10,373 nt of DNA from JBFKMV01 sp041629655 (GTDB lineage: Bacteria > Acidobacteriota > Polarisedimenticolia > Polarisedimenticolales > Polarisedimenticolaceae). Of the stretch, positions 1 through 4,849 are shown in pieces (positions within the stretch are counted from its first letter, which is position 1; every line of letters starts with the position of its first letter). The notes below the pieces were generated by a model, which did no database searches, was not told the origin of the DNA, and saw nothing but the letters and a program-made list of their open reading frames with translations. The stretch is taken from contig JBFKMV010000180.1 of NCBI GenBank assembly GCA_041629655.1, forward strand, positions 1 through 10,373, written 5' to 3'. The translations under genes and the position numbers were made by a program.

Positions 1-285
1 GCCGCGGCGCCGGCGGTAGACGCCCGCCGCGCGGCGGGGCGTCTCGCGATCCTCGCGCGAGCGCGCCCGGGCGATGAAGACTCGCCCCCCCTTGCCCTGC
101 TCGATCTTGCCCTGTTCCAGCAGGCGCCCGATCGCGCGACGGAACTCGGGGCGCGCGCTCTTCGACAGGCCGAGCTCGTGCAGCAGCTGCCGTTGTGTCA
201 GCGGACGATAGTCCTCGCGACGCAGGTACTCGAGCACGCTGCGCTGCGCGGCCGCAGGCGCGCGGTGCGGCTTCTGTCGGGGCAT
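1..285 (-). CDS. rnr: Ribonuclease R-like exoribonuclease, N-terminal part (runs off the window)
   Basis: Ninety-five codons of an open frame start at ATG (283-285) and leave the window without a stop. An AGGAG ribosome site lies 7 nt upstream (293-297). The protein begins MPRQKPHRAPAAAQRSVLEY. Residues 15-72 read as a winged-helix domain: YRPLTQRQLLHELGLS, then FRRAIGRLLEQGKIEQGKGG and RVFIA. This matches the N-terminal HTH_12 domain of RNase R, the 3'-5' hydrolytic exoribonuclease that degrades structured RNA in the cytoplasm. The last residues (GVYRRRRG) fit the linker into the first cold-shock domain, where RNase R usually continues with a GFGFV-type motif. The catalytic RNB and S1 domains are not in view, so the call rests on the N-terminal domain only. 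It is divergent from the tRNA gene at 367. An alternative is another winged-helix protein with a basic tail. Confidence 0.72.
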   Translation of the reverse strand, partial: MPRQKPHRAPAAAQRSVLEYLRREDYRPLTQRQLLHELGLSKSARPEFRRAIGRLLEQGKIEQGKGGRVFIARARSREDRETPRRAAGVYRRRRG

Positions 286-319
286 CTCGACGCTCCTGCC
301 GGGCTGCGCGCGGTCCTGC

Positions 320-348
320 TTGACAGCCTTTTCCGGCGGCGCTAGCTT
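320..348 (+). promoter_or_regulatory. Sigma-70-type promoter of the tRNA-Leu gene
   Basis: A perfect -35 hexamer TTGACA (320-325) is followed by a 17-nt spacer and a -10-like TAGCTT (343-348). The predicted transcript would start near 355, about 12 nt before the mature tRNA 5' end at 367, which is normal for a tRNA precursor. The -10 matches TATAAT at only three positions, but the -35, spacing and location are right. The same interval also holds the leader of the leftward RNase R gene. Confidence 0.6.
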
Positions 349-366
349 ACAGCGTCTTGCCCACTT

Positions 367-453
367 GCCGAAGTGGCGGAATTGGTAGACGCGCTAGATT
401 CAGGATCTAGTCCGGGCAACCGGGTGGGAGTTCGAGTCTCCCCTTCGGCACCA
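367..453 (+). tRNA. tRNA-Leu (anticodon CAG)
   Basis: All parts of a class II tRNA are visible. The acceptor stem GCCGAAG (367-373) pairs with CTTCGGC (443-449), followed by discriminator A450 and genome-encoded CCA (451-453). The anticodon stem CTAGA/TCTAG encloses loop TTCAGGA, with anticodon CAG at 401-403. A long variable arm CCGG-GCAA-CCGG follows, and the T arm is GGGAG-TTCGAGT-CTCCC (426-442). The long variable arm and the CAG anticodon give leucine, decoding CUG, the commonest Leu codon in the surrounding genes. Length is 87 nt including CCA. Confidence 0.97.
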
Positions 454-487
454 GCGGCCCGCTGCGCTCGCCTCGGCGCCGAAGGGG
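440..487 (+). repeat. Inverted repeat between the tRNA 3' end and its trailer
   Basis: CCCCTTCGGC (440-449, last T-stem bases plus the 3' acceptor strand) is perfectly complementary to GCCGAAGGGG (478-487) in the trailer. The trailer copy therefore duplicates the tRNA 5' acceptor strand GCCGAAG and could compete for the 3' strand. Inside the loop is a smaller near-palindrome CAGCGG-C-CCGCTG (452-464). A short hairpin GGCGCC-gaagg-GGCGCC (475-491) overlaps it. No T-run follows, so this is not a classical intrinsic terminator. The rest of the stretch to 550 holds no gene that I can support. Confidence 0.6.
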
Positions 488-516
488 CGCCCCGGTCCTT
501 GAGGGCTGCGCTCGCC
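461..516 (+). repeat. 12-bp direct repeat in the tRNA trailer
   Basis: GCTGCGCTCGCC occurs at 461-472 and again at 505-516. The two copies flank the hairpin region behind the tRNA gene and precede the 3' end of the leftward peptide gene at 551. The sequence is low in complexity (GC-rich), and the function is unknown. Confidence 0.5.
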
Positions 517-550
517 GAGTCGGCTTCGCGCATGGGGCCGGGGCCGGAGT

Positions 551-757
551 TCAGTTGCGGTCGAGGTTGCCGGGCTTGTCGTCGTCGCCGACGGTGGGGT
601 CGGCATCGGCGACCTCGGCAATCGGGCCGGGGCCCGAGGAGCCGCCCTCGATCAACACCTCGCCTTCCGGGTCGCCGCAGATCTCGTGGCTTCCGCCACG
701 GACCTTGTCGAGTTCGTCGTCGCGCAGAGCTCTGGGTGGGGTGTTCCGCTTCGGCAT
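551..757 (-). CDS. 68-aa peptide with double-glycine-type leader (putative exported peptide or RiPP-like precursor)
   Basis: The ATG (755-757) is preceded by a strong AGGAGG site (764-769) with 6 nt spacing, which argues that this short frame is translated. Stop is TGA at 551-553. Residues 1-22 are a basic start followed by LRDDELDKVRGG, closely resembling the double-glycine leaders of class II bacteriocins and related peptides (consensus about LSxxELxxVxGG). Those leaders are cut after GG by C39-peptidase ABC exporters. The predicted mature part is 46 residues, very acidic and rich in Gly, Pro and Asp, with one cysteine (residue 27, motif SHEICGDPEG). It has no hydrophobic segment. No modification enzyme, immunity gene or peptidase-containing transporter is in the window, and the nearby adaptor and outer membrane genes belong to an RND pump. 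The leader match is seen in sequence; export is inferred; activity is unknown. It could instead be an uncharacterised small acidic protein with a chance GG. Confidence 0.62.
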   Translation of the reverse strand: MPKRNTPPRALRDDELDKVRGGSHEICGDPEGEVLIEGGSSGPGPIAEVADADPTVGDDDKPGNLDRN

Positions 758-810
758 GGTGGACCTCCTGTCCGTCGTCGAGGTAGAGAACCAGTTGGCC
801 CGACTCTACA

Positions 811-834
811 CCCCGCCGATGTCCGCCGGCGGGG
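811..834. repeat. 8-bp perfect inverted repeat upstream of the GG-leader peptide gene
   Basis: CCCCGCCG (811-818) and CGGCGGGG (827-834) are separated by 8 nt. It lies 54-77 bp upstream of the peptide start (757), in a 209-bp gene-free gap (758-966) between the leftward peptide gene and the rightward class V enzyme gene. It could be an operator or a leader stem-loop. A weak minus-strand -10-like TAGAGT sits just inside (803-808), without a convincing -35. No T-run follows on either strand. Confidence 0.4.
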
Positions 835-933
835 AAACAATGACGCGAATCGTCATCGGAACGGTCCGCTTTGACGACGCCCGAAAAAGACCCGTAGCGC
901 GCTCCCGGGCGTGGTTGCGCGCGGTCGCTCCGT

Positions 934-948
934 GGTAGCATCGCTGCC
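934..948 (+). promoter_or_regulatory. Candidate -10 region (TAGCAT) of the class V enzyme gene
   Basis: GGTAGCATCG followed by CTGCC lies 19 bp before the ATG at 967. TAGCAT (936-941) fits a -10 hexamer at four of six positions. No clear -35 is present; TTGCGC at 915-920 leaves only 15 nt. Nearly the same 14 bases recur at 5478-5491 before the efflux operon, and the tRNA promoter uses the similar TAGCTT. If real, the 5' leader here would be under 25 nt, consistent with the absence of an obvious Shine-Dalgarno. Confidence 0.3.
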
Positions 949-966
949 TTTTCGTGGACGCTCGGG

Positions 967-2685
967 ATGCACGTCACCACGGAACAGCTGATCGAGCGCA
1001 TCCGGGCATCGATCATCGGTGACGACCAGACGATCGACGGACCGTACGGACCGCGCCGGCTGGTCTACTCCGACTACACCGCCTCCGGGCGCTCGCTGAC
1101 GTTCGTCGAGGACTTCATCCGGGGCGAGGTGCTGCCGCTCTACGCCAACACGCACAGCGAGTCCTCGGGGACGGGTCTCCAGACGACGCGTTTCCGCGAG
1201 GACGCACGGGCGATCATCGCCCGCGCCGTGGGCGCCGGGCCGCGCGACGTGGTGCTGTTCGCGGGGTCGGGCGCGACCGGGGCGATCGACCGCATGATCG
1301 ACGTGCTGAACCTGCGCATCCCGGCCGACCTGGACGACCGCTACCGCCTGAGCGAGCGGATCCCGGCCGAGGAGCGGCCGGTGGTGTTCATCGGCCCCTA
1401 CGAGCACCACTCCAACGAGCTTCCGTGGCGGGAGTCGATCGCCGAGGTGGTCACGATCGACGAGGACGAGGACGGCCACGTCGACCTCAAGCACCTCGAG
1501 CGCGCGCTCTCGGAGCACGCCGACCGGCCGCTCAAGATCGGCAGCTTCTCGGCCGCCTCGAACGTCACGGGGATCGAGACCGACACCCGCGCGGTGGCCG
1601 GGTTGCTGCACCGTCACGGGGCGCTGTCGTTCTGGGATTTCGCCGCCGCCGGGCCGTACGTGGGGATCGAGATGAACCCCGAGCCGCCTGCCGAAGGCGA
1701 ACCCTCGGTGGCCAAGGACGCGTTGTTCCTGTCGCCGCACAAGTTCGTCGGCGGGCCGGGAACGCCCGGCGTGCTGGTGGCCAAGCGCGGGCTGTTCCGC
1801 AACCGCGTGCCGGCCGTCCCGGGCGGCGGCACCGTGTCCTACGTCAGCTCCGCGGGACACCGCTACCTCGAGGACATCGTGCAGCGCGAGGAGGGCGGGA
1901 CGCCCGCGATCATCGAGTCGATCCGCGCCGGCCTGGTGTTCCAGCTCAAGCAGGCCGTCGGCTCCGAGGCGATCATGACCCGCGAGCACGCGTTCATCCA
2001 GCGCGCCATCTCCGCGTGGTCCGGCAATCCCAAGCTGCGCATCCTGGGCAACCCCCGCGCGCAGCGGCTGGGCATCGTGTCGTTCATGGTCCACCACGGC
2101 GAGCGGTTCCTGCACCACAACTTCGTGGTCGCGTTGCTCAACGACCTGTTCGGGATCCAGGCCCGCGGCGGCTGCTCCTGCGCGGGACCGTACGGGCACC
2201 GCCTGCTCGGGATCGACCTGACCCGCTCCCGCGCCTACGAGCGGCAGGTGCTGCGGGGCTGCGAGGGCATCAAGCCCGGCTGGGTGCGGGTCAATTTCAA
2301 TTACTTCATCTCGCCGACCGTGTTCGACTACATCGTCGAGGCGGTCCAGCTCGTCGCGCGCCAGGGCTGGAAGCTGCTGCCGGACTACCGCTTCGAGCCG
2401 ATGCGCGGCAGCTGGCGCCACCGCGAGTGGGCCGCGCCGCCGCTGGCCGGGCTGGCCGACCTCAGCTACCGCTCGGGGCGTCCGGCGTATCGCTCGCAGC
2501 ACGTCACCGAGCCGGAGTCGGCGCTGCCGCGCCAGCTCGAGGAGGCGCGGCGGATCCTCGCCCGGCCGGACCGCCGGCGCGGGGAAGCGGGACTGCCCGA
2601 GGACCCGCCGCTGGGCGGCTCGTTCGAGGCGTTGCGCTGGTTCCCGCTACCGGAAGAGATCGCGCGAAGCCTTCAGGCGGGCTGA
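967..2685 (+). CDS. Class V aminotransferase-fold PLP enzyme, cysteine desulfurase-like
   Basis: This 572-aa protein has the PLP-dependent class V fold shared by SufS/IscS cysteine desulfurases and selenocysteine lyases. Visible elements are NTHSESSGTG (61-70), the phosphate-site loop AGSGATGAIDR (99-109), EHHSN (146-150), and SFWDFAAAGP with the cofactor-ring Asp224. LSPHKFVGGPGTPG carries the Schiff-base Lys259, and RGGCSCAGPYGH (400-411) carries Cys403 and Cys405 in the loop where desulfurases have their catalytic cysteine. In cysteine desulfurases that cysteine takes sulfur from cysteine as a persulfide. Typical SufS is about 400-420 aa; here about 100 residues follow the core (from about 470), with no domain I recognise. 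The start is the first ATG; there is no strong ribosome site. The stop overlaps that of the OsmC gene by 13 bp, tail to tail. The fold is certain, but the substrate is not: other members include kynureninase-like and epimerase enzymes. Confidence 0.85.
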   Translation: MHVTTEQLIERIRASIIGDDQTIDGPYGPRRLVYSDYTASGRSLTFVEDFIRGEVLPLYANTHSESSGTGLQTTRFREDARAIIARAVGAGPRDVVLFAGSGATGAIDRMIDVLNLRIPADLDDRYRLSERIPAEERPVVFIGPYEHHSNELPWRESIAEVVTIDEDEDGHVDLKHLERALSEHADRPLKIGSFSAASNVTGIETDTRAVAGLLHRHGALSFWDFAAAGPYVGIEMNPEPPAEGEPSVAKDALFLSPHKFVGGPGTPGVLVAKRGLFRNRVPAVPGGGTVSYVSSAGHRYLEDIVQREEGGTPAIIESIRAGLVFQLKQAVGSEAIMTREHAFIQRAISAWSGNPKLRILGNPRAQRLGIVSFMVHHGERFLHHNFVVALLNDLFGIQARGGCSCAGPYGHRLLGIDLTRSRAYERQVLRGCEGIKPGWVRVNFNYFISPTVFDYIVEAVQLVARQGWKLLPDYRFEPMRGSWRHREWAAPPLAGLADLSYRSGRPAYRSQHVTEPESALPRQLEEARRILARPDRRRGEAGLPEDPPLGGSFEALRWFPLPEEIARSLQAG

Positions 2686-3140
2686 GCCGCGCGCAGCGTG
2701 CGCCCGCGGTCGTCGACGACCTCGACCGCGACGGGCACGCCCTGCCGGATGCTCTCCGTGACGACGCAGTAGTCCTCGAACAGGCCCAGGCAGCGCTCGA
2801 GCCGCGCCTCGTGCTCCCCCGCGCCGTCGACGACCAGCCGCACCGTCAGCGGGCCGAGACGCAGCCGGCCACGGTCGTTGCGCGCGAGCGTTCCCGCGAC
2901 CTCCGCGGAGACGCCGCGCGGCTCGACCCGGGACTTCTTGAGGCAGAACAGCAGGCTCGCGGCGAGACAGTTGCCGACGCCGGCGGCGATCAGCCGGGCG
3001 GCGTTGGGGCCGGTTTGCCCGCCCAGCGGCCGGGGCTCGTCGGTCCGCAGCTCGGGCGTCCCGGGCCAGTCGAACTTGACGTTGAACTCGAAGTCGCGCA
3101 GCGGCTCGATCCGGACCCGGAACCCGTGGTCTTCGTCCAT
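2673..3140 (-). CDS. OsmC/Ohr-superfamily peroxidase
   Basis: This 155-aa protein has the OsmC layout: a beta-rich N-terminal half (EFNVKFDW), GPNAARLIAAGVGNCLAASL with Cys58 at the head of the central helix, and EDYCVVTESIRQGVPV with Cys125. The two cysteines sit where the peroxidatic and resolving cysteines of OsmC are found. Family members reduce organic hydroperoxides (and in some cases hydrogen peroxide or persulfides) in the cytoplasm. Cys66 and Cys117 are additional. A GAGGAGGAGG run (3151-3160) provides the ribosome site about 10 nt before the ATG. It is the last gene of the leftward redox operon, 76 bp behind the disulfide oxidoreductase gene. No intrinsic terminator is possible in the gap to the next gene, because the coding region overlaps the convergent class V gene by 13 bp. 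The subfamily (OsmC, Ohr or YhfA-like) is not resolved. Confidence 0.88.
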   Translation of the reverse strand: MDEDHGFRVRIEPLRDFEFNVKFDWPGTPELRTDEPRPLGGQTGPNAARLIAAGVGNCLAASLLFCLKKSRVEPRGVSAEVAGTLARNDRGRLRLGPLTVRLVVDGAGEHEARLERCLGLFEDYCVVTESIRQGVPVAVEVVDDRGRTLRAAQPA

Positions 3141-3158
3141 CGTCGTCGCGCCTCCTCC

Positions 3159-3197
3159 TCAGCAACCTTCCTTCTGCTTCTTCTTCCGCGGGGCCAC
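3159..3197 (-). other. Possible 12-codon lysine-rich mini-ORF between the PDO and OsmC genes
   Basis: Reading from GTG, the frame gives (V/M)APRKKKQKEGC and then stops, and its TGA overlaps the OsmC ribosome site. It lies in an unusually purine-rich stretch of the minus strand (3166-3190). No Shine-Dalgarno precedes the GTG. The frame is one base off from the end of the upstream gene and is open through that gene's stop, so it could also be read as a frameshifted tail of the PDO protein. It is recorded as a possibility, not as a supported gene. Confidence 0.15.
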
Positions 3198-3216
3198 GGC
3201 CGCGGTCAGCCCGGGC

Positions 3217-3867
3217 TCAGCAAGACACGCCCTTGCCCGCCGCGGAAACCGCGGCCAGGATTCGCTCCAGATAGACCCGCTCGTCCACCGCGCCCACGAC
3301 GGCGACGCGGCCGTTGACGATCGTGGCCGGGACGCCGCGCACGTCGTGGCGCTCGGCGAGCTCGGAAAACCCGGTCGCCTCGACCATCTCGCCCGTCACC
3401 CGGTCGCTTTCGAACGCGAACTGGTGCGCCAGCCGGACCGACCCGGCGCAGTAGGGGCAGGTCGGCGTGACGAAGACCTGCACGTGCAGCGGGCGCACCA
3501 CGCGGTGCAGCGCCCGGCGCGTCGGCAGCGCCAGTCCCGAGTCGCCCCGGGCCACCATCACGATGTCCTCGAGCAGCGCGGGGAACTCGAAGCCGCTCGG
3601 GATGCCGAGGTAACGGATCCCGCGGTCGTCGTCATCCGCCACCAGCCGGGTCGCCGGGGCGGGCTCGGCGTCGTCCCCGGGCGACGTCTCGCGAACCTCG
3701 AGTCGCAGCGCGTCGGACATCCCGCTCAGCTCCCGGAGCAAAGCCAGCGTCTCCGGTCCGTAGGTCGCCCCGGCTCGCGTCGTGTGCAGGATCGTGACCT
3801 GCCGCGGCAGCCCGCTCAGCCGCTGGAGGACGATCTCACGGGTCCGTCCCTCGGCGATGAAACGCAT
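3217..3867 (-). CDS. Protein disulfide oxidoreductase (PDO) / glutaredoxin-like protein with two thioredoxin folds, only the second with CxxC
   Basis: This 216-aa protein reads as two tandem thioredoxin-like units. In the C-terminal unit (about 120-216), HVQVFVTPTCPYCAGSVRLA places the redox pair Cys137-Pro-Tyr-Cys140 after the first strand, and RGVPATIVNG supplies the cis-proline (Pro180). This resembles the PDO/glutaredoxin-like family of archaea and bacteria, which reduce or form protein disulfides. The N-terminal unit (about 1-115) keeps the fold pattern RQVTILHTT...ETLALLRELS, but the active-site region reads TTRAGATYG with no cysteine. It is therefore likely redox-dead, as in AhpF-type N-terminal domains. 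A single extra cysteine (Cys216) is the last residue. The ATG is 6 bp after the DUF302 stop, so the two genes are probably co-transcribed. A partner peroxidase is encoded next (OsmC type). Physiological direction (reductase or oxidase) is unknown. Confidence 0.82.
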   Translation of the reverse strand: MRFIAEGRTREIVLQRLSGLPRQVTILHTTRAGATYGPETLALLRELSGMSDALRLEVRETSPGDDAEPAPATRLVADDDDRGIRYLGIPSGFEFPALLEDIVMVARGDSGLALPTRRALHRVVRPLHVQVFVTPTCPYCAGSVRLAHQFAFESDRVTGEMVEATGFSELAERHDVRGVPATIVNGRVAVVGAVDERVYLERILAAVSAAGKGVSC

Positions 3868-3873
3868 CGCCGG

Positions 3874-4284
3874 TCAGACGGAGTCGAGGACGCGCCGCAG
3901 CCGTTCGCCGACCTCGTCGGCCACGGGCTCCAGCTCGCCACCGGGAAACGCCGCGGCCATCGCCCGGGCGTTGACGGCCTCGACACGCGTGCGACCGTCG
4001 GGAAGCTCGCGCAACACGACGTTACAGGGCAGGAACACCCCGACCTCGGGCACCGCCTCGAGGGCGCGGTGGGCCAGCGGCGGGTTGCAGGCGCCAAGGA
4101 TCTCGAAGCGGGGCAGATCGACCCCGAGCTTCTGCTTCATCGTCTCCCGGACGTCGATCCGGGTCAGGACGCCGAACCCCGCCGCGGCCAGCGCCGCCTC
4201 GACCCGCGAGCGCGTCTCGTCGTACGACGCGGCGACGGTGCGGCCGAGGGCGGCCGGCACGGGCGCAGTTGGTCCGGTCTTCAT
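3874..4284 (-). CDS. DUF302 domain protein
   Basis: This 136-aa protein is a single DUF302 domain, recognisable from YDETRSRVEAALAAAGFGVL (21-40), IDVRETMKQKLGVD (43-56), FEILGACNPPLAHRAL (60-75) and VGVFLPCNVVL (81-91). The family has no firmly assigned reaction; members are common beside redox and sulfur genes. Two cysteines (66 and 87) sit in the conserved GACNPP and LPCN motifs and could bind a ligand or metal; this is inference. There is no signal peptide. The ATG lies 4 bp after the stop of the DUF2892 gene. GGAGG inside the end of that gene (4293-4298 region) serves as ribosome site, implying translational coupling. The TTG/GTG alternatives upstream are not needed. Confidence 0.88.
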   Translation of the reverse strand: MKTGPTAPVPAALGRTVAASYDETRSRVEAALAAAGFGVLTRIDVRETMKQKLGVDLPRFEILGACNPPLAHRALEAVPEVGVFLPCNVVLRELPDGRTRVEAVNARAMAAAFPGGELEPVADEVGERLRRVLDSV

Positions 4285-4288
4285 CGTC

Positions 4289-4480
4289 TCAGGCCTCCCG
4301 TGCGCCGAGCCGGCGCAGCAACGTCATCATCGGGCACCACCCGCTGAATGCCGACTGAAGCAGGTTCAGGCCGACGAACAGCGTCAGCAGCAGGAACCAC
4401 GGGCTGACCGCCAGAGCCAGCCCGACCGAGACGATCACCACCGTGCCGGCGATCATGCGGAGCCAGGCATGTAGATCCAT
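4289..4480 (-). CDS. Small DUF2892 (YgaP-type) inner membrane protein
   Basis: A 63-aa protein starts at the ATG at 4478-4480, chosen over an upstream in-frame ATG at 4552. A GGAGG site (4486-4490) lies 5 nt before it, and homology begins at this residue. It has two predicted membrane helices, about 10-28 (IAGTVVIVSVGLALAVS) and 29-45 (PWFLLLTLFVGLNLLQS), followed by FSGWCPMMTLLRRLG. The FxGxCPMM motif after helix 2 is characteristic of DUF2892 proteins and of the membrane part of the rhodanese YgaP. Here no rhodanese domain is attached. Family function is not established; members are often found with sulfur-transfer and redox genes. It is the third gene of the leftward operon. Confidence 0.88.
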   Translation of the reverse strand: MDLHAWLRMIAGTVVIVSVGLALAVSPWFLLLTLFVGLNLLQSAFSGWCPMMTLLRRLGAREA

Positions 4481-4494
4481 CGTCGCCTCCCTCG

Positions 4495-4515
4495 GGGCGG
4501 CTCGTGGGGCCGCCC
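4495..4515. repeat. 7-bp inverted repeat before the DUF2892 gene
   Basis: GGGCGGC (4495-4501) and GCCGCCC (4509-4515) flank a 7-nt loop in the 90-bp gap (4481-4570) between the anti-sigma gene and the DUF2892 gene. On the transcript it sits just upstream of the ribosome site. It could be an mRNA stem-loop that separates expression of regulators from cargo, or simply GC-rich sequence. No T-run is present. No ECF-type promoter is obvious in the gap. Confidence 0.35.
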
Positions 4516-4570
4516 ACACGGGAAGAGATGCAGGGGCGCCCCGGGAGGTCACGGGAAGGGAGGCCCGGGC

Positions 4571-4849
4571 TCAGTCTCCGGGCGTTTCCGAGGAACGCCG
4601 CTCCCGGAGCGCGCGGTAGGCCTCCAGGATCTCCGCCCGGAGCGTGTCGGGCAGCGGCGTGGGGTCGGCGTCGCGGATCAGGCCCACCGTTCGGCGCAGC
4701 GACTCGATGAACACCTGGCACGGCGGGCAATCGTCGAGGTGGCCCTCGAGCACCTCGCACAGGTCCGCGTCGAGCTCCTGGTCCAGGTACTCGGACAGCC
4801 GGGCGAACACCTCCCGGCACTCCGGCGTCCCGTGGCGGTGGGCGCTCAC
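4571..4849 (-). CDS. Zinc-binding (ZAS/zf-HC2) anti-sigma factor
   Basis: A 92-aa soluble protein starts at GTG (4847-4849), whose last bases form the stop of the sigma gene (GTGA overlap). This is classical translational coupling. The N-terminal half has CREVFARLSEYLDQEL (11-26), then EGHLDDCPPC giving the HxxxCxxC zinc motif: His37, Cys41 and Cys44. Cys11 and Cys31 are candidates for the fourth ligand. This is the zf-HC2 anti-sigma domain found in RsrA- and ChrR-type proteins, which hold an ECF sigma factor inactive in the cytoplasm until oxidation or metal binding disturbs the zinc site. No membrane helix is present, so direct cytoplasmic sensing is likely. The C-terminal half (45-92) is helical and charged, without a cupin sensor domain. 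The actual signal is unknown. Confidence 0.9.
   Translation of the reverse strand: MSAHRHGTPECREVFARLSEYLDQELDADLCEVLEGHLDDCPPCQVFIESLRRTVGLIRDADPTPLPDTLRAEILEAYRALRERRSSETPGD

Noticed and set aside
367..550. tRNA-Leu as attachment site of an integrated element
   Set aside because: No integrase gene or second full copy of the tRNA 3' end as a direct repeat is in the window; the repeat found is inverted.
853..2502. Long minus-strand open frame (549 codons) opposite the class V enzyme gene
   Set aside because: Its translation is low-complexity (Arg, His, Asp, Val) with no domain pattern; it mirrors a GC-rich gene whose plus-strand product has clear PLP-enzyme motifs.
3217..3219. TGA after Cys216 of the PDO protein as a selenocysteine codon (Cys-Sec end)
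   Set aside because: Reading through gives only a low-complexity charged sequence, and no selenocysteine insertion stem-loop was recognised just downstream.
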